A stretch of 64,000 bases of DNA, taken from Ophioderma brevispina. Taxonomy: Eukaryota; Echinodermata; Ophiuroidea; Amphilepidida; Ophiodermatidae. Both the position numbers and the translations under genes were made by a program. Within the stretch, counting starts at the first letter, position 1. The number at the start of each line of letters is the position of its first letter. Below are positions 11,846 to 22,600 of this stretch, piece by piece. The notes under the pieces were generated by a model, which saw nothing but the letters and a program-made list of their open reading frames with translations, made no database searches and was not told the origin of the DNA. The stretch is taken from NCBI GenBank assembly GCA_023653785.1, contig JAMKCH010002960.1, positions 36,232 through 100,231 of the forward strand, in the 5' to 3' direction.

Positions 11846-12163
11846 TTATCCTTTACATAAATCCCTTGCGTGAATATCTCTGATTCTACCTGTACAACCC
11901 ATAGTTAACCTTGCTGCTCGGTTTTGGAGCATTTGAATTCTATTTACATGTTTATTAGCGGTATTTGTCCAGATAGTGCAGCAATAATCGATATGAGGCA
12001 AGATGATAGCATTATATAATGTATTCCGAGTGTACTGATCAACATACCAACTCAAACGTGTCAAAACACCAAGTTTCTGAGAGATTTTCCCAGCCATTTT
12101 GTCAATATGTGTATCCCATTTTAAACATGGGTCAAACAAAAACATGGTTGCTCGGCGCAACAC
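11846..12163 (-). pseudogene. LINE reverse-transcriptase C-terminal fragment
   Basis: One open frame on the minus strand reads LKWDTHIDKMAGKISQKLG, then YVDQYTRNTLYNAIILPHID, then IQMLQNRAARLTMG. This is the thumb/connection region that follows the YADD box in CR1/I/jockey-like reverse transcriptases. The typical length of this block is preserved, but neither the catalytic region nor an endonuclease is present upstream, so it is a 5'-truncated insertion. No stop codon interrupts these roughly 105 codons, which makes it younger than the copy at 5600-7960. Confidence 0.82.
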
Positions 12164-13320
12164 ACGACTCTTAAAAATATCATATGAAGTGTAATTTTGA
12201 TTACAATGGTAATTGCACTGAAATGTTTCTGTCTAGAATGTTTTCTTTCTCAATTTATTGAAAGGCGTGGGTCATTCTTTACCTAGCAATGTTCGCAGAT
12301 GCATTTTCCGTCATGCTGGTCGCTGTATTTAAAAGGTGTAAGTTAAAAAAAAAAAACAAAGTATGTGAGCAATGGGGAGAGAGAGCGCGCGAACCCGAGA
12401 GAGAGTGAGACGGGGACAAGCAAAGTGGCAAATCCGGGCAGTTAAAGACAGGGGAAGGGGAAGTGAGAGTGATCAGGGTGGTGTGAGGTATAGGTTTACG
12501 ACTGTATCGTTGAGCATAAGTGTCTGTAAAGGTGTGAAATTGAACAAGAACGATATTTATCAAAATATATATAGATATGCAAATAGTAATGGTTTGAGGG
12601 GAAAGTGCATCGATTTCCCCAAGGTACTGGCTTCCACTCCGAGTGTGAAAGCTGAAGATGAAAGTCCTGTAAGGAAAATCGATGTCCTATATTTCCCCGC
12701 CCATGTAATTTTTGTTGTATTACACTTCGCTGGACTCTGGATGAGGATGCAGGGAAAATAGCTAAAACTCCCACCCGTGGTACCCGTAGTTGAGAAGATG
12801 AAATCCCCAGATTATCTTTTCGTTTCACCCAATCGTTGATTAATATCACCTTGAAGGGGTATCCTCCACGTTAGCGTGTACTGCTCATTTTAAAGTGGCC
12901 GCCATTGTTGTGAAACAATTATTTATATATATTCCATCATTCTTTCTTATCATTAAAAACATCAAAATAACAAAGAAAAAACAGGGCTTGTTACTGAACT
13001 CTAAATGGAGAACAGCAGACAGGCAGGGAAAACAATCACCAAAATACATGAACAAATTAATTTACAACAAACTCACACAAATAGAGTGAAAAGCCCAGGA
13101 AGCTTGGGGTGGGAACAGGACGAATTAAAACTTCATATATGGGGCAGAATCCCAGTTAGGCTCATTTCGAGCGTTCCAAATGGAATAACTACATGTGGTG
13201 GCAATTTTGCTAAGATTTTTGGCAAATAGATTTTTTGTACTAGATTTACTATCAAGTTTTTGCCTTCATGAAGTCAGCTTAAACACTTGGTTGCCCGAAA
13301 TGACCATCGCAAAGACGCAT
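12164..13320. other. No gene recognised; purine-rich GA tract
   Basis: Contains a GA-rich stretch at about 12376-12412 and a 129-codon open frame at 12372-12761 on the + strand. I do not recognise this frame: it is basic at its N-terminus and has no domain motif or clear splice context. Opposite-strand frames here are shadows. I regard the stretch as non-coding. Confidence 0.4.
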
Positions 13321-13327
13321 TTATTGG

Positions 13328-13698
13328 TAAGGGCAAAAAAAATGTTGTATTGGAGTAACGGGCCAGTGCAAAATAGGGTAGGGCGGGCGGATTTTTTTTT
13401 AAAATAATGCATTACTACATCAAATCATCACACATAGTCTATTTAATGTTATTAATATTGATACTTTTGACTCTATTATTGAAAACCTTAAAGAGAAGTT
13501 GCCAAAGTTACACCAGAACACAAAAAACAAAAAAAAATATTGAGAAAGTCGGTTAAAAATCAGGGGTAAAAACAACTTGAAAAATAAGATTGTTGAAAAT
13601 AAAAAAAAATTAGGGTAGGTATACTTTTGTACAGGGCTTGATTTTCAAAATTAGGGTAGGGCGGGTTACTCCAATACAACAATTTTTTTTTGGCCTAA
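13328..13698. mobile_element. MITE with GTTGTATTGGAGTAAC ends
   Basis: TGTTGTATTGGAGTAACGGG at about 13342 is the inverse of CCGGGTTACTCCAATACAACA-type sequence at about 13660-13682 (GTTACTCCAATACAAC). Both are bordered by A/T runs and GGCC. AGGGTAGGGCGGG occurs just inside both ends in the same orientation. There is no coding capacity. Confidence 0.6.
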
Positions 13699-14484
13699 GT
13701 GAAAGCTAGTGAACTTAAATACGCAAATGGTATAGGATAAGAAAATATGTGCTATTTTGGGAGTGTAAAAAATTTTGCGCACATGTTCATTATTCAAGAT
13801 GGCGGTAATTATATCAGCTCTATAGGGAACGTAAATAAGGAAGAAAAGCAGCCCTGCCCATCTTTTTGACATCATAAACAACTTCATGACCCTAGATAAT
13901 TTCACAACACGTAAAATATGATAAAATGTAATATTTTTGTCCAAGATAGCGCTATTACTAGCTGGTTACTGGTTACTGCCCGGGTCATGTGAGTCACAGA
14001 CAACAATGTCTGTCTATCAAACTGATAGAACAAAATCATGATATGAGGGGTGTGGACTGTATTCAAGAACTCTCGAAAAGTTGTGTTGAAGTGGAAGCTG
14101 TAGGTAATCCAAATCCATTTTGTGCCACTCTTCTGAATGCGTTTCAATGGCCCAAACGTCAATTATGCAAAACGCAACTGTTTTCTAAAATGATTCCGAA
14201 TTGAAGAGATTACACTTCATAAAGCAACTGATAAAGGTCGTTAAATTCTCTTTTTGATGCTCCTACAATATCACTCACATTCTTATCCCAAGCATCAATT
14301 TTGTTAATTTAAGTTCACTTAAAAACATGTCTTCTTCCGGCGGCCATCTTGGACACTTAAATATTTATGCCCACTTCAGAGAGGTAAAACTTCATTTCAT
14401 TTAGTATCTGGGATAAAGTTCATGTCTATAATGAAATCATGATGGCATTTCTTTTTAAAATAAAACAATAACGCCCATTTTGAC

Positions 14485-14530
14485 ATGGGCATTACGCGAC
14501 TTTGTGCTGCTTTTCGGGCGGAAACATACC
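14485..14530 (+). CDS. Candidate first exon of TMEM175-like locus 1
   Basis: An ATG at 14485 opens a 15-codon frame (MGITRLCAAFRAETY plus one base) that ends at a consensus donor CC|GTAAGG at 14531. An in-frame stop lies upstream. The donor leaves phase 1, exactly what the next exon (14746, which starts with two completing bases) needs. No family resemblance can be judged in so short a peptide. Alternative: the true upstream exons, possibly a whole first repeat, lie further 5' or outside the window, and this is a chance frame. Confidence 0.25.
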
Positions 14531-14745
14531 GTAAGGTAAGGTAAGATGATATGTGGGAATACCGTATTAATCACCAGATGGGTGCAACAAGCTCCAGTTT
14601 TAAAGCCCGTACAGAAATTGGCTTATTACCGAGGAAATAAGCCTTTTCACTTGCGATTTACCAATGAATTGGTTCAGGAATATTTACGAGGTGCAATAAA
14701 ATAAAACAAATCAAATTAACCTTTTTGGTTTATATTTTTGATCAG

Positions 14746-14832
14746 TTCGTCCAGGTGACAAGTACAACACAACAAGGAAATACACATGGCATCGCCTTAT
14801 CACCAAGAGATCCAACCCTGACCGTACACAAA
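14746..14832 (+). CDS. Exon of TMEM175-like channel, locus 1 (cytosolic segment before a TM1 helix)
   Basis: Acceptor TTGATCAG|TT and donor CAAA|GTGAGA bound an 87-base exon. In the phase that joins to the next exon it reads RPGDKYNTTRKYTWHRLI and continues through KRSNPDRTQ. It is a basic, hydrophilic segment. The last base A plus the AC that opens the exon at 15088 make Asn, placing an Arg four residues before the aromatic residue of FTD. This is the R-x3-[FY]-[ST]-D signature of TMEM175 helix 1. The phase match and motif completion across a 255-bp intron are the main support. Homology of the basic segment itself is not evident. Confidence 0.62.
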
Positions 14833-15087
14833 GTGAGAAATAACAGTATCTACAATTAGCAATTAGTTGTAGCTCCTCTATATGACATTGTGAAATTTAT
14901 TGTGAAACTTATTCCTAAATGCTCATTTATTAATATGAAAAGTTAACTTTTAACTGGGAATTAAAGCTCAGTTTAAGTAGTTACGAAGTGAAGGAATATC
15001 AACGTACCATATTATATTTATGGTCTATTAATTACATATTTGAATGAAATTGGCTGAACAAGTTTTATATTTTTATTTATTGTTCAG

Positions 15088-15142
15088 ACTTTACTGATGG
15101 AGTATTTGCAATTGTGGCAACTATGATTATACTTGACCTTAC
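15088..15142 (+). CDS. Exon carrying TMEM175-type TM1 pore helix, locus 1
   Basis: The exon lies between acceptor TTATTGTTCAG and donor AC|GTGAGT and reads FTDGVFAIVATMIILDL, then Thr. TMEM175 proteins have one or two six-helix repeats, and helix 1 of each carries FSD followed by a small-residue hydrophobic run that lines the pore. In animals the second repeat reads close to FSDGVYAIVATLLILDI. This exon matches that form better than the first-repeat form (FSDALLSIIATVM), so it is most like a repeat II helix or a single-repeat protein. The family conducts K+ (and protons) across endolysosomal membranes; function here is inferred only from the motif. Ser to Thr in the motif is conservative. I found no first-repeat helix upstream within the window. 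Confidence 0.82.
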
Positions 15143-15188
15143 GTGAGTATCTAATGTTATTTACTGTGTCGTAAACTTTTACAGTATA

Positions 15189-15500
15189 TTCAAGTTCAAG
15201 TTCAAGTTCAAGTTCAAGTTCAAATTTATTCAGCATAACATATCGTACGAGACAGAAATATGTAATACAGTATAATATATAATAATACATAAAGTATCAA
15301 TTGTAGACTGTGCTAAGATGAACTGGTGAGGTATATGATATGATATACTAGGACCAGCAATGGACAACCCGATAGGGCTTATGGTTATTGCTGGCCCTGT
15401 AATACATAAAAGTAAAATATACTCAATATTACAATAATGATACAACACAGCTGTTTGAAAGTGACAAAACGAGAATAAAACAAAAATATCAACGGCGACA
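15189..15500 (-). mobile_element. Probable 3' end of a non-LTR element with a (GAACTT)n tail
   Basis: A hexamer run of TTCAAG (about 15189-15222) leads into AAATTTATTCAGCATAACAT. In reverse orientation this is a short tandem tail of the kind found at the 3' ends of CR1/L2-like LINEs and SINEs. The 5' boundary is not clear. It sits in the intron following the TM1 exon of locus 1. Confidence 0.45.
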
Positions 15501-15835
15501 CACTCCTGACGACCAAGTTGGAGCACCTATGCCTCCAACTACATCCTGTGAAAATCTGATGAAACTTCACCGCGGGCAAAATGTGATTTTTCATCAAAAT
15601 CTAGTTATACACGGCTTTCTACGGGATATAAGAATAACAACATACAATCAGACCCCTATAGGCCTACATGGCAAGATGACATTCCTTATATTAACAATAC
15701 GAACCATTTTTTTTTATGGATTGAGTATCTGTGGAAAATATTTTAAGAATTGACTGATGACAAATGTCAACTTAGAGTTTTAATGCCAAATAAACTTTTA
15801 TCATTTGTTAGCTTTTATCAGGTGTTTTTCTGCAG

Positions 15836-15911
15836 TTTGGATGATGTTGAATTTGAATTTTTGGCTCCAACCTCAGGGAAATATGACAAACACAGTAATA
15901 TAAGAATCCGG
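15836..15911 (+). CDS. Probable exon of TMEM175-like locus 1 (loop after TM1)
   Basis: A strong acceptor (TTTTTCTGCAG) is followed by 76 bases and the donor CGG|GTAAAT. The previous exon ends in phase 2, and one leading base completes Thr. The frame then reads LDDVEFEFLAPTSGKYDKH and on to RIR without a stop. An acidic hydrophilic stretch is expected directly after helix 1 of TMEM175 (the human protein has an acidic lumenal loop there). The exon ends in phase 0. Residue-level homology is weak, so the call rests on splice signals, phase and position. Confidence 0.5.
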
Positions 15912-17025
15912 GTAAATTTTTTTAGAGTAAAATCACGTTAATTTGTGTTCAAATTTACATCTTTGTATGTGTCTCATTATAAGGATTAAGAAAGTATAGT
16001 TTCTTGGTTCTACCCTTAATTTACATGGCTACATCACATTGGCTAATTACCTTTGTATCTTGCTGTATGTGATTTGTGTGTGTGTTTTTTCTTTGCAAAT
16101 AAAAGCTGGGTGTTTGTGATAGCACTCACTGCCACTCAGAAAAGACAAAAATATATGGCTACAACCCTAATAAGGTTCAAGTTCACACTGGGTTAGAAAT
16201 TACCTGTGCTTAGATTTTGTTGAAATTTGTGTCAAATGATTGCTCTGGATATACTGAAACAAGAATTAATTTTAACTTTTTTGAGTGACGGCTCTTTGTT
16301 TTACATTTTTTACATTTCCCTGCCATATGGGAGCAGAACACTCTTGAGTCCTGAATGACAAAGGAAGTAGGGACCTGTTTCTATACAATATACCAAAATT
16401 TAGCTGCAATAGCTCCCTTAGAAAAAAAGATATGACATCGATTCATCCATCCAAAGAGACATTACCATTTTATAAGCCCGATTTCTCTCCACATTCCGTC
16501 CAAAAAGCTGATAAAATCATGACATTATTAAATGCTCGTCGAATGATTGTATGTACCATTGACATTGACGAATTGACAACTGAAATGCATTTCCGTGTAC
16601 ATCTAACAGCAGCTTGGCTAAATGTTACTTTTTAATCGATGAAAATGTTATAAATATATAATGCATCTTTGGTTTGTTAGGCATTCCCGAATTTCACGTA
16701 AGCCCATATAAAACGGACACCGAAAAGATTAATTTGTCAAGAAAAGGACCTCATTTAAACAAAGATATGAAACCATTAAAGAATTAAACCAGAACTTACC
16801 TGTTTGAAACATAATTCAGTTAACTTTAACATTTCTTTTTTTTAAATTACATTGTCATCAGAGATATTTTCATGATTTATAGAAATCCACTTTTTAAAAT
16901 TGCATTACAAATTAATTACAAAACAGTAATTAATTTGTCATTTTTAATGCATGACAAATTACATGACAAACTAAATGACATACAATACATTTGTAATTTG
17001 TAACTATAACTATTTAATAACAAAC
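15912..17025. other. Intronic sequence, no gene recognised
   Basis: AT-rich, with repeated AATTTGTCATTT-like words at 16880-17010. The 67-codon frame at 16432-16635 has no splice signals or recognisable motif. Confidence 0.45.
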
Positions 17026-17496
17026 TATAGTAGATTCAACCCATCGTGTCACCGAAGGAGAAGTTTTGGACAGCGTCGATTAGTTGGGAGAGGAGGCAGA
17101 ATATGTGGCCCAGTTCACCTGTTTCATGAATGAACTATGATTATCTGGCCTTTCAAGTTTACATGGAGAGTGCAAAGACTTTTGTGTTCCTTTGTATCCA
17201 AACACAGCTAAACACGGGCGCTCGAAAGTCAGTAACATTCAACTCACCTGTTACATTGAATACCATTGAAACAAATACGAGTCAAGCTTTAGAATGTTTT
17301 GAGAGTTAATGTAACTGTAAATGCGTTTACGTTGACTTGAATGATTTCATTAAGCACAGAATTGATTTTTCTCTGCTATCGGCCTTATTCTTCAAAAGGT
17401 TTAGCGTGGAATTTCCATCCACTGCACATCCCCTCATTCAATGCCAATACCTTCGGAAAAGTACTTGAGGTGACACGGTGGGTTGAATCTACTATA
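17026..17496. mobile_element. MITE with 28-bp terminal inverted repeats
   Basis: TATAGTAGATTCAACCCATC plus GTGTCACC at 17026-17053 is the near-perfect inverse of 17469-17496 (one mismatch visible). The interior of about 410 bp has no coding frame. A remnant of the same end (GATGGGTTAAATCTACTAT) occurs at about 34358-34376. The outermost TA bases could be the target duplication. Confidence 0.82.
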
Positions 17497-17550
17497 ATTA
17501 ATTCATAGTTCGTCATTTAATTTGCAATACACTAAAATTTGATTTGCAAT

Positions 17551-17745
17551 GTACTTCTTTTTCTTAACGTGTCCAAACACAGTGATTCTCAAATATGATC
17601 CAGCCACAGACGGGTACAACGTCTGGCTGCTTCACTGAATTCCGCAAGGTCCTTATTTGTGCATTGTTGCTCCAACAGTGGGCAGACCAAGAGATGTTCC
17701 ATAGTCCGTGGTGAGAGTCCACAATCACAGTGCAATGTACTAACA
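17551..17745 (-). pseudogene. LINE 3' terminal fragment with zinc-finger-like tail and stop
   Basis: On the minus strand one frame reads HCDCGLSPRTMEHLLVCP, then LLEQQCTNKDLAEFSEAA and a stop just after RLWLDHI. A CxCG...HLLxCP cluster closing with a stop is the C-terminal end of many jockey-like reverse transcriptases. It is the intact counterpart of the decayed tail at about 970-1150, so the two belong to one family. Only the last 60 or so codons are present, so it is a very short 5'-truncated insertion in the intron of locus 1. Confidence 0.8.
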
Positions 17746-17987
17746 ATGATAAATTAATGACAATTATTTCATTCCTTATTTTTGTCTTGCAGTTTTGAAA
17801 AGTAAAACATTTTGATTCATTAAAATATCTGTGATGAAAAAACAATTTCAAATGCTAAGTATGTTAATTCAACATAAAAACATTTTTGCTCGATTTTCTG
17901 GAATGATCAAAACTTCAATATGCATGACAAATTTCAATTTGTCGAATAAGACCATCTCCTTAACAAATTGATATTTTCAGCGTATTT

Positions 17988-18155
17988 TGTTAGGTTACTG
18001 TTTTGTTAAGTTACCGGTTCTTGTAAGGTTACCGTTTTGTTTTGCGGGTTACTGTTCTGTTAGGTTACTGTTTTGTTCGGTTACCGTTTTGTTAGGTTAC
18101 TGTTTTGTTTTGTTCGGTTACCGTTTTGTTTTGTTTGATTTCTGTTTTGATTACT
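17988..18155 (+). repeat. Degenerate minisatellite of GGTTACTGTTTTGTT units
   Basis: About eight tandem units of roughly 18-24 bp share GGTTAC(T/C)GTTTTGTT. The open frames through it, which give repeats of YCFV-type residues, result from the repeat and not from a gene. Confidence 0.85.
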
Positions 18156-18959
18156 TTTGTTTATGCCAGCAATGTTGTAAGTAAGCCAACTTACTCTGGT
18201 CGAGAAGTATACGATTTGAGCTCTAGAGGAAAGACAAAGACCTATTCCTCGCCTTTTTCCGCAACATTTTCTACTTTCGGTAGTGTACCTTTTAAAAATC
18301 TGTAGTTAAAAAGAGTGTGGTCTGGGCCCCCAACCTACGCTCTAGAAGCAGGTCTTTCTCAATGCCCAGCTATTTTGTTTGTTTTTTTTGTTTTGGTTTA
18401 TTAATTGTTATCTGTAAACTACATATAGTAATTGGATGGTTTACTTTACATTTGGACATGGGCCGGGCATAACCCTCTATAAATCCAACGTGGCGCTGTG
18501 TAACGTGCCGTGTCTCCAATCTCACCGACCACCCCTCCCTAAAAAGAAAGTTTTTTAGAGATTCTGGTCAACTTGTGGTAGCAGATCATAGTTGTTACAT
18601 ACGCTGCTATCCACTTATCAGTTCATTTATGTACAGGAATTATAGAATCATATCAAATTATGGTCAACTCTATTATAAAGACCGATTGCCGTTTTTCTAA
18701 AATCCAAATTCTGTTTTTCCAAAAGTGGATCATCGGGCTTCAGCATTCAAATCCTATGTGTTTACATGCTTAATGTTTAGCATTTAAGCTAAACACATGC
18801 CCATCGTATCATTCGCACCAGCTCAGCTGTTGGGAGCGATTATTCCAATGGCAGTCAAATAGAATGAATGCTGCCTTAACCCAACACGAATTGCAACAGA
18901 AATCAATTCCACCGCATTGTATTGAGAATACCTTTAAAAACAACATATCAAGTCTACTA

Positions 18960-19620
18960 AAATCAAAGGAGTGTAACATATATTTTCAGGGGGTAAGGTT
19001 TATACAGGGGTCAAATATTAAAAGTATCAAAACGCGTCGTAAAAGTATGCTATTGTCGTTACATTACCAGGATTAAAAAAAGGTATAGTTTGCATACTGC
19101 AGGTTGTAGTTCAATAGTTATGAGTCAAAATGGTTAAGGTCACAATGTGGGTAAATTTTCAGATAATATCCTTCGTTATAAAAATGGTGTCAAATTGATT
19201 CGTCTAATTGTACAGGAACCGAAAATATACTGGTTGCCCCATCTTATAATATTTGTTGCATAATTGGAACGCAAATGTGACTGGGGGCTACAGGGTCTAG
19301 GGACGTTCACTAGTCATAGCTCTGTAATTCTTATATAGAAAGTCAAACCACGAATCTATTTACATTTCCTTATCTAGTGGGAACAATTTTAACAGTTTTA
19401 CAACCATCCGATCAAAATCTGACCATTACTATGAATTTTACCCCAGGATGACCTTGACTGTTATGAGCCTATTGTCCTTAAACTATAACGCTTTAGATAG
19501 GGCAAGCGTAACCTTTTTTTTAACATTAGAGTAGCCATAATTGGTACATCATTGAATCAATTCGAACATTCTAATTTTTGTCAACCCCTGTACAAACGTG
19601 CCCCTTTTTACATGTTCCAC
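18960..19620. mobile_element. Foldback element, GTACAGGGGTCAAA family, member 1 (degraded)
   Basis: TTTATACAGGGGTCAAATATT at about 19000 and the inverse TTGTCAACCCCTGTACAAACG at about 19578-19598 bracket two arms. The arms also share AAAGGTATAGTTTG with other members and ACCTTGACTGTTATGAGC-type wording. The arms are more diverged than in the 63230-64000 copy. No coding frame is present. Confidence 0.6.
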
Positions 19621-19639
19621 TAGGTTGATGTTGGTACCT

Positions 19640-22600
19640 TTTATATATTATTTTTTGGACTATTTCAGAGTATATTAACACTAAATTGTCTTCTGTTTGC
19701 AGTAGTTGTGTGGGGTCCAAATCACACAATATTGGACTATAAAGGCCGATAAGAAGGCAATTTTCAATGTTGATTTGATTCCGGCGTTCTTTTTTTCCCT
19801 TTAGGTATGATGTGGTACGTTCAACACACTTATTTCATGTGGAGTAAAATGCTATTTTCGGGGGAATATTGTCCACTGAATCCTTATTAGTGCAACACAA
19901 TTCACTTTCTATACTTGTAACTATTAAATACAATTTTGAAGGAATCAAGATGTCTCATATTATTCTTAAACGATAATTTGTTTTTCATTAGGCAATTTAA
20001 AAATTTGATCGATTACCAGCCTGCTCAATACATGGGTCAGTGTGCAACTCACATTGTTGTGTTCAAAAAATGTAACATTTGATGGTACATGGGAGGTAAG
20101 GTTAGCAAAATCGGATTAGCATTGAACACCCTAACAACAATCGTTTTTTGGGGGGGGGGAACCCAATTCGAGTTCAAGTATATACCGACACAAAACCCCT
20201 TTTTGGGTTTAAACTGTTCAATTTGTAAAATGGCCCTTTTTGTGATCATAATTTGGGGGGGGGGCACCTTGTTTTAGTCGCTACATAGTTAAACTGGGTA
20301 AACTTGCCTGGGTAAACTTGTCTCCTTGTTTATCACATGCTTTCCGTTTTGAATATTCTTGTCATTTGGAACAAATTAACTCTAATCAAGAAGAGAAGCA
20401 GTAAAGGTGCAGCGAGCGCTTTCCATAACTGTGTCCCTAAAAATGTGAAACTTCAATTTTGCACTATGTAAAGTTTCCCATCAAAAACATGTGACATGTT
20501 TACAAGCGAGAAACATTTCTTTGGTGAAATGTTGAAAATTTTTCATTTACTATAGGAGCGAATACTAATTCACATGTGTTTTATATGAAATTTAAGAAAT
20601 CAAAGAAGCCTTTGTTTTTATTTTCAGGCTTTCGGGGTCTGTAACCAAATACAAGTAAGACACTATTGGTCTTTGAAATCACTGGAAATTATTGAAATCA
20701 CTTCATTGAACAATTTATGGATGGCCCAAACTCTTGTTGCACATTTATTGAGCCGTATTTTTTAAATGGAACAGGTTTATCAACTCTTTATTACAGCTAA
20801 AAATTTAGAAACAAAGGAATCGTATCATTTATGGGCGAATAATATGTTCGAGATCGGGAAAACTAAATAATCGGCGCGCCTCTCACATTAGTTTAAGTTT
20901 TTCCGCCGTATATATGATTCGCCGTAAAAATACGTGCTATCCTTTATTTCTATTCTATTACCGAAAACAGTGTGTTTTAATGAGAAGTACATACACACCC
21001 CCATTGTTGCGGAATAATGGGCAGTAAACTGACCAATCAGAATGCTGCATTTCAATAATGGGCAGCAGAGGTAATTAGTAAATTGGTTGTTGTAACCCAT
21101 TCAATTTGTGTTGATGTTGACAGGTTTTGTTATTCGTATGATTCCCTGCAATGGGTTTTAATCTCATTCCGCAAAATTTTCCGCTGATTAAGTAAATATC
21201 TTTTATACACATGATTAATATTTGTATTCCTTCGGTACACGATATCCGAAAAATAGGTAATCAGAAAAAGAATGTATGTCAAAAAGAGGTGAGACGACTA
21301 GTCAGTCACACACACGATGAAAAGAAGCATCCCCAAGATGAGCCTTGAGGCACGCCCAGTTTTATAGATTAAGATGTAACTTTTGATTGTTGTAATGAAA
21401 TAATTGGCTACGTCAGTCAGGTATCTCTTTTACCCCAAGCCGTTGCCTAGCTTTAATAAAATAGTATTGTCCTTGTGTCGAATGACTTCAAGAACATCCC
21501 GAAAAATTTTATTAATGTCCAATAACATTACGGTAATGTACCTTGATTTTTGTAAGTGTTTTTTTTTTCAAAGTTGGAAAAGTTCCTTGCGCTGTTTTTG
21601 AAAACCACTAAAAAACAAATTTCCCACAACTGATTTTTTTCGCGAGAACTTCATCTTTTCCTTGAGATTCCCGTAGAGAGCCCGATTACTTCCGAGTACG
21701 AAGTAGTTCCTTAATCATATTTAATTCGTAAGAGTTTTGGTGAGAATTAATAATTCTGTTTCTCTGGTCTGTTGTCGCTGAAGAAGGGGATGAGTGAAAT
21801 GAGGGTATTTGGACCTATAGATGATCTATCGCTCTCTTTCCATAACGTCTCGATATCAGAGAGAGTAGACCGCCTGGATATGAAAAAGCGGGAGGACAGG
21901 TTGTTAAGAAATTGAGTGTCCCCCATGAGAGAGTGTCTTAGCTACCGTAGCAACATGTACGGAATAAAACCGTGACCTTGTATAGACGAGGCCATTTGGG
22001 TACAGTAATGAAACAAAGAGCATTTACAGCACTCAATGGAGAACACAAAAGACAGAGGGTGGTAGGACACTCAGTCACACGGACACCGAAAGTATATGAC
22101 ACTGGGTTCAGTCCTTGATAGAGATAATCAATTATTCATTTCAAGTTATTGCTTACCGAGCAACCTGGTGTTAATTTCTAGTTATTTGTAGTCTAAACTA
22201 ATTGCAACGTCTGATACGCAGCTTTCATAAACAAGTGTATGAGTAAAATTTTGTGTTGGGACAAACGTTAGATAATGGTTTTTTCTATAGAAATGGGACA
22301 GGGAATGAAAACATAGCAGTTCAGTTCAACTGTGTAGTTATTTTTGGAGCTTCGGTATTCCAATTTTCGCACGCCGTTATCGGGACATATGAAAAGGATA
22401 CTTATTAGTAGTAATTTATATTATTTGCCTTATTACCTGAAAAGACAGATTTACTCCTTAATTGCTGCTGTTAACACACACAGAAAACGCATATATCTGC
22501 CCAAAAATAGCAACAATTAGATGAGTAATATTACGGTACTCGAAGAAACATCTTAAAGTCTTAACCATATTGTATTAATAACCAACCCAAAATATAAAAT

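Noticed and set aside
12372..12761. 129-codon + strand frame
   Set aside because: Basic start from a GA-rich tract, no domain, no splice context; not enough to call a gene.
14327..14383. Alternative first exon of locus 1 (MSSSGGHLGHLNIYAHFRE)
   Set aside because: It ends in phase 0 at GTAAAA, whereas the exon at 14746 needs phase 1. The CCATCTTGG there may instead be a reversed AAGATGGC promoter-type motif.
19669..19752. Possible TMEM175 helix 2 exon (FAVVVWGPNHTILDYKG after TTTCAG)
   Set aside because: The W-x3-HT spacing loosely resembles helix 2 and the phase would fit, but the frame runs into a stop without any usable donor site.
20628..20654. 27-base micro-exon with good acceptor and donor
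   Set aside because: The phase-compatible frame (AFGVCNQIQ) shows no family resemblance, and such short matches to splice consensus arise by chance in 64 kb.
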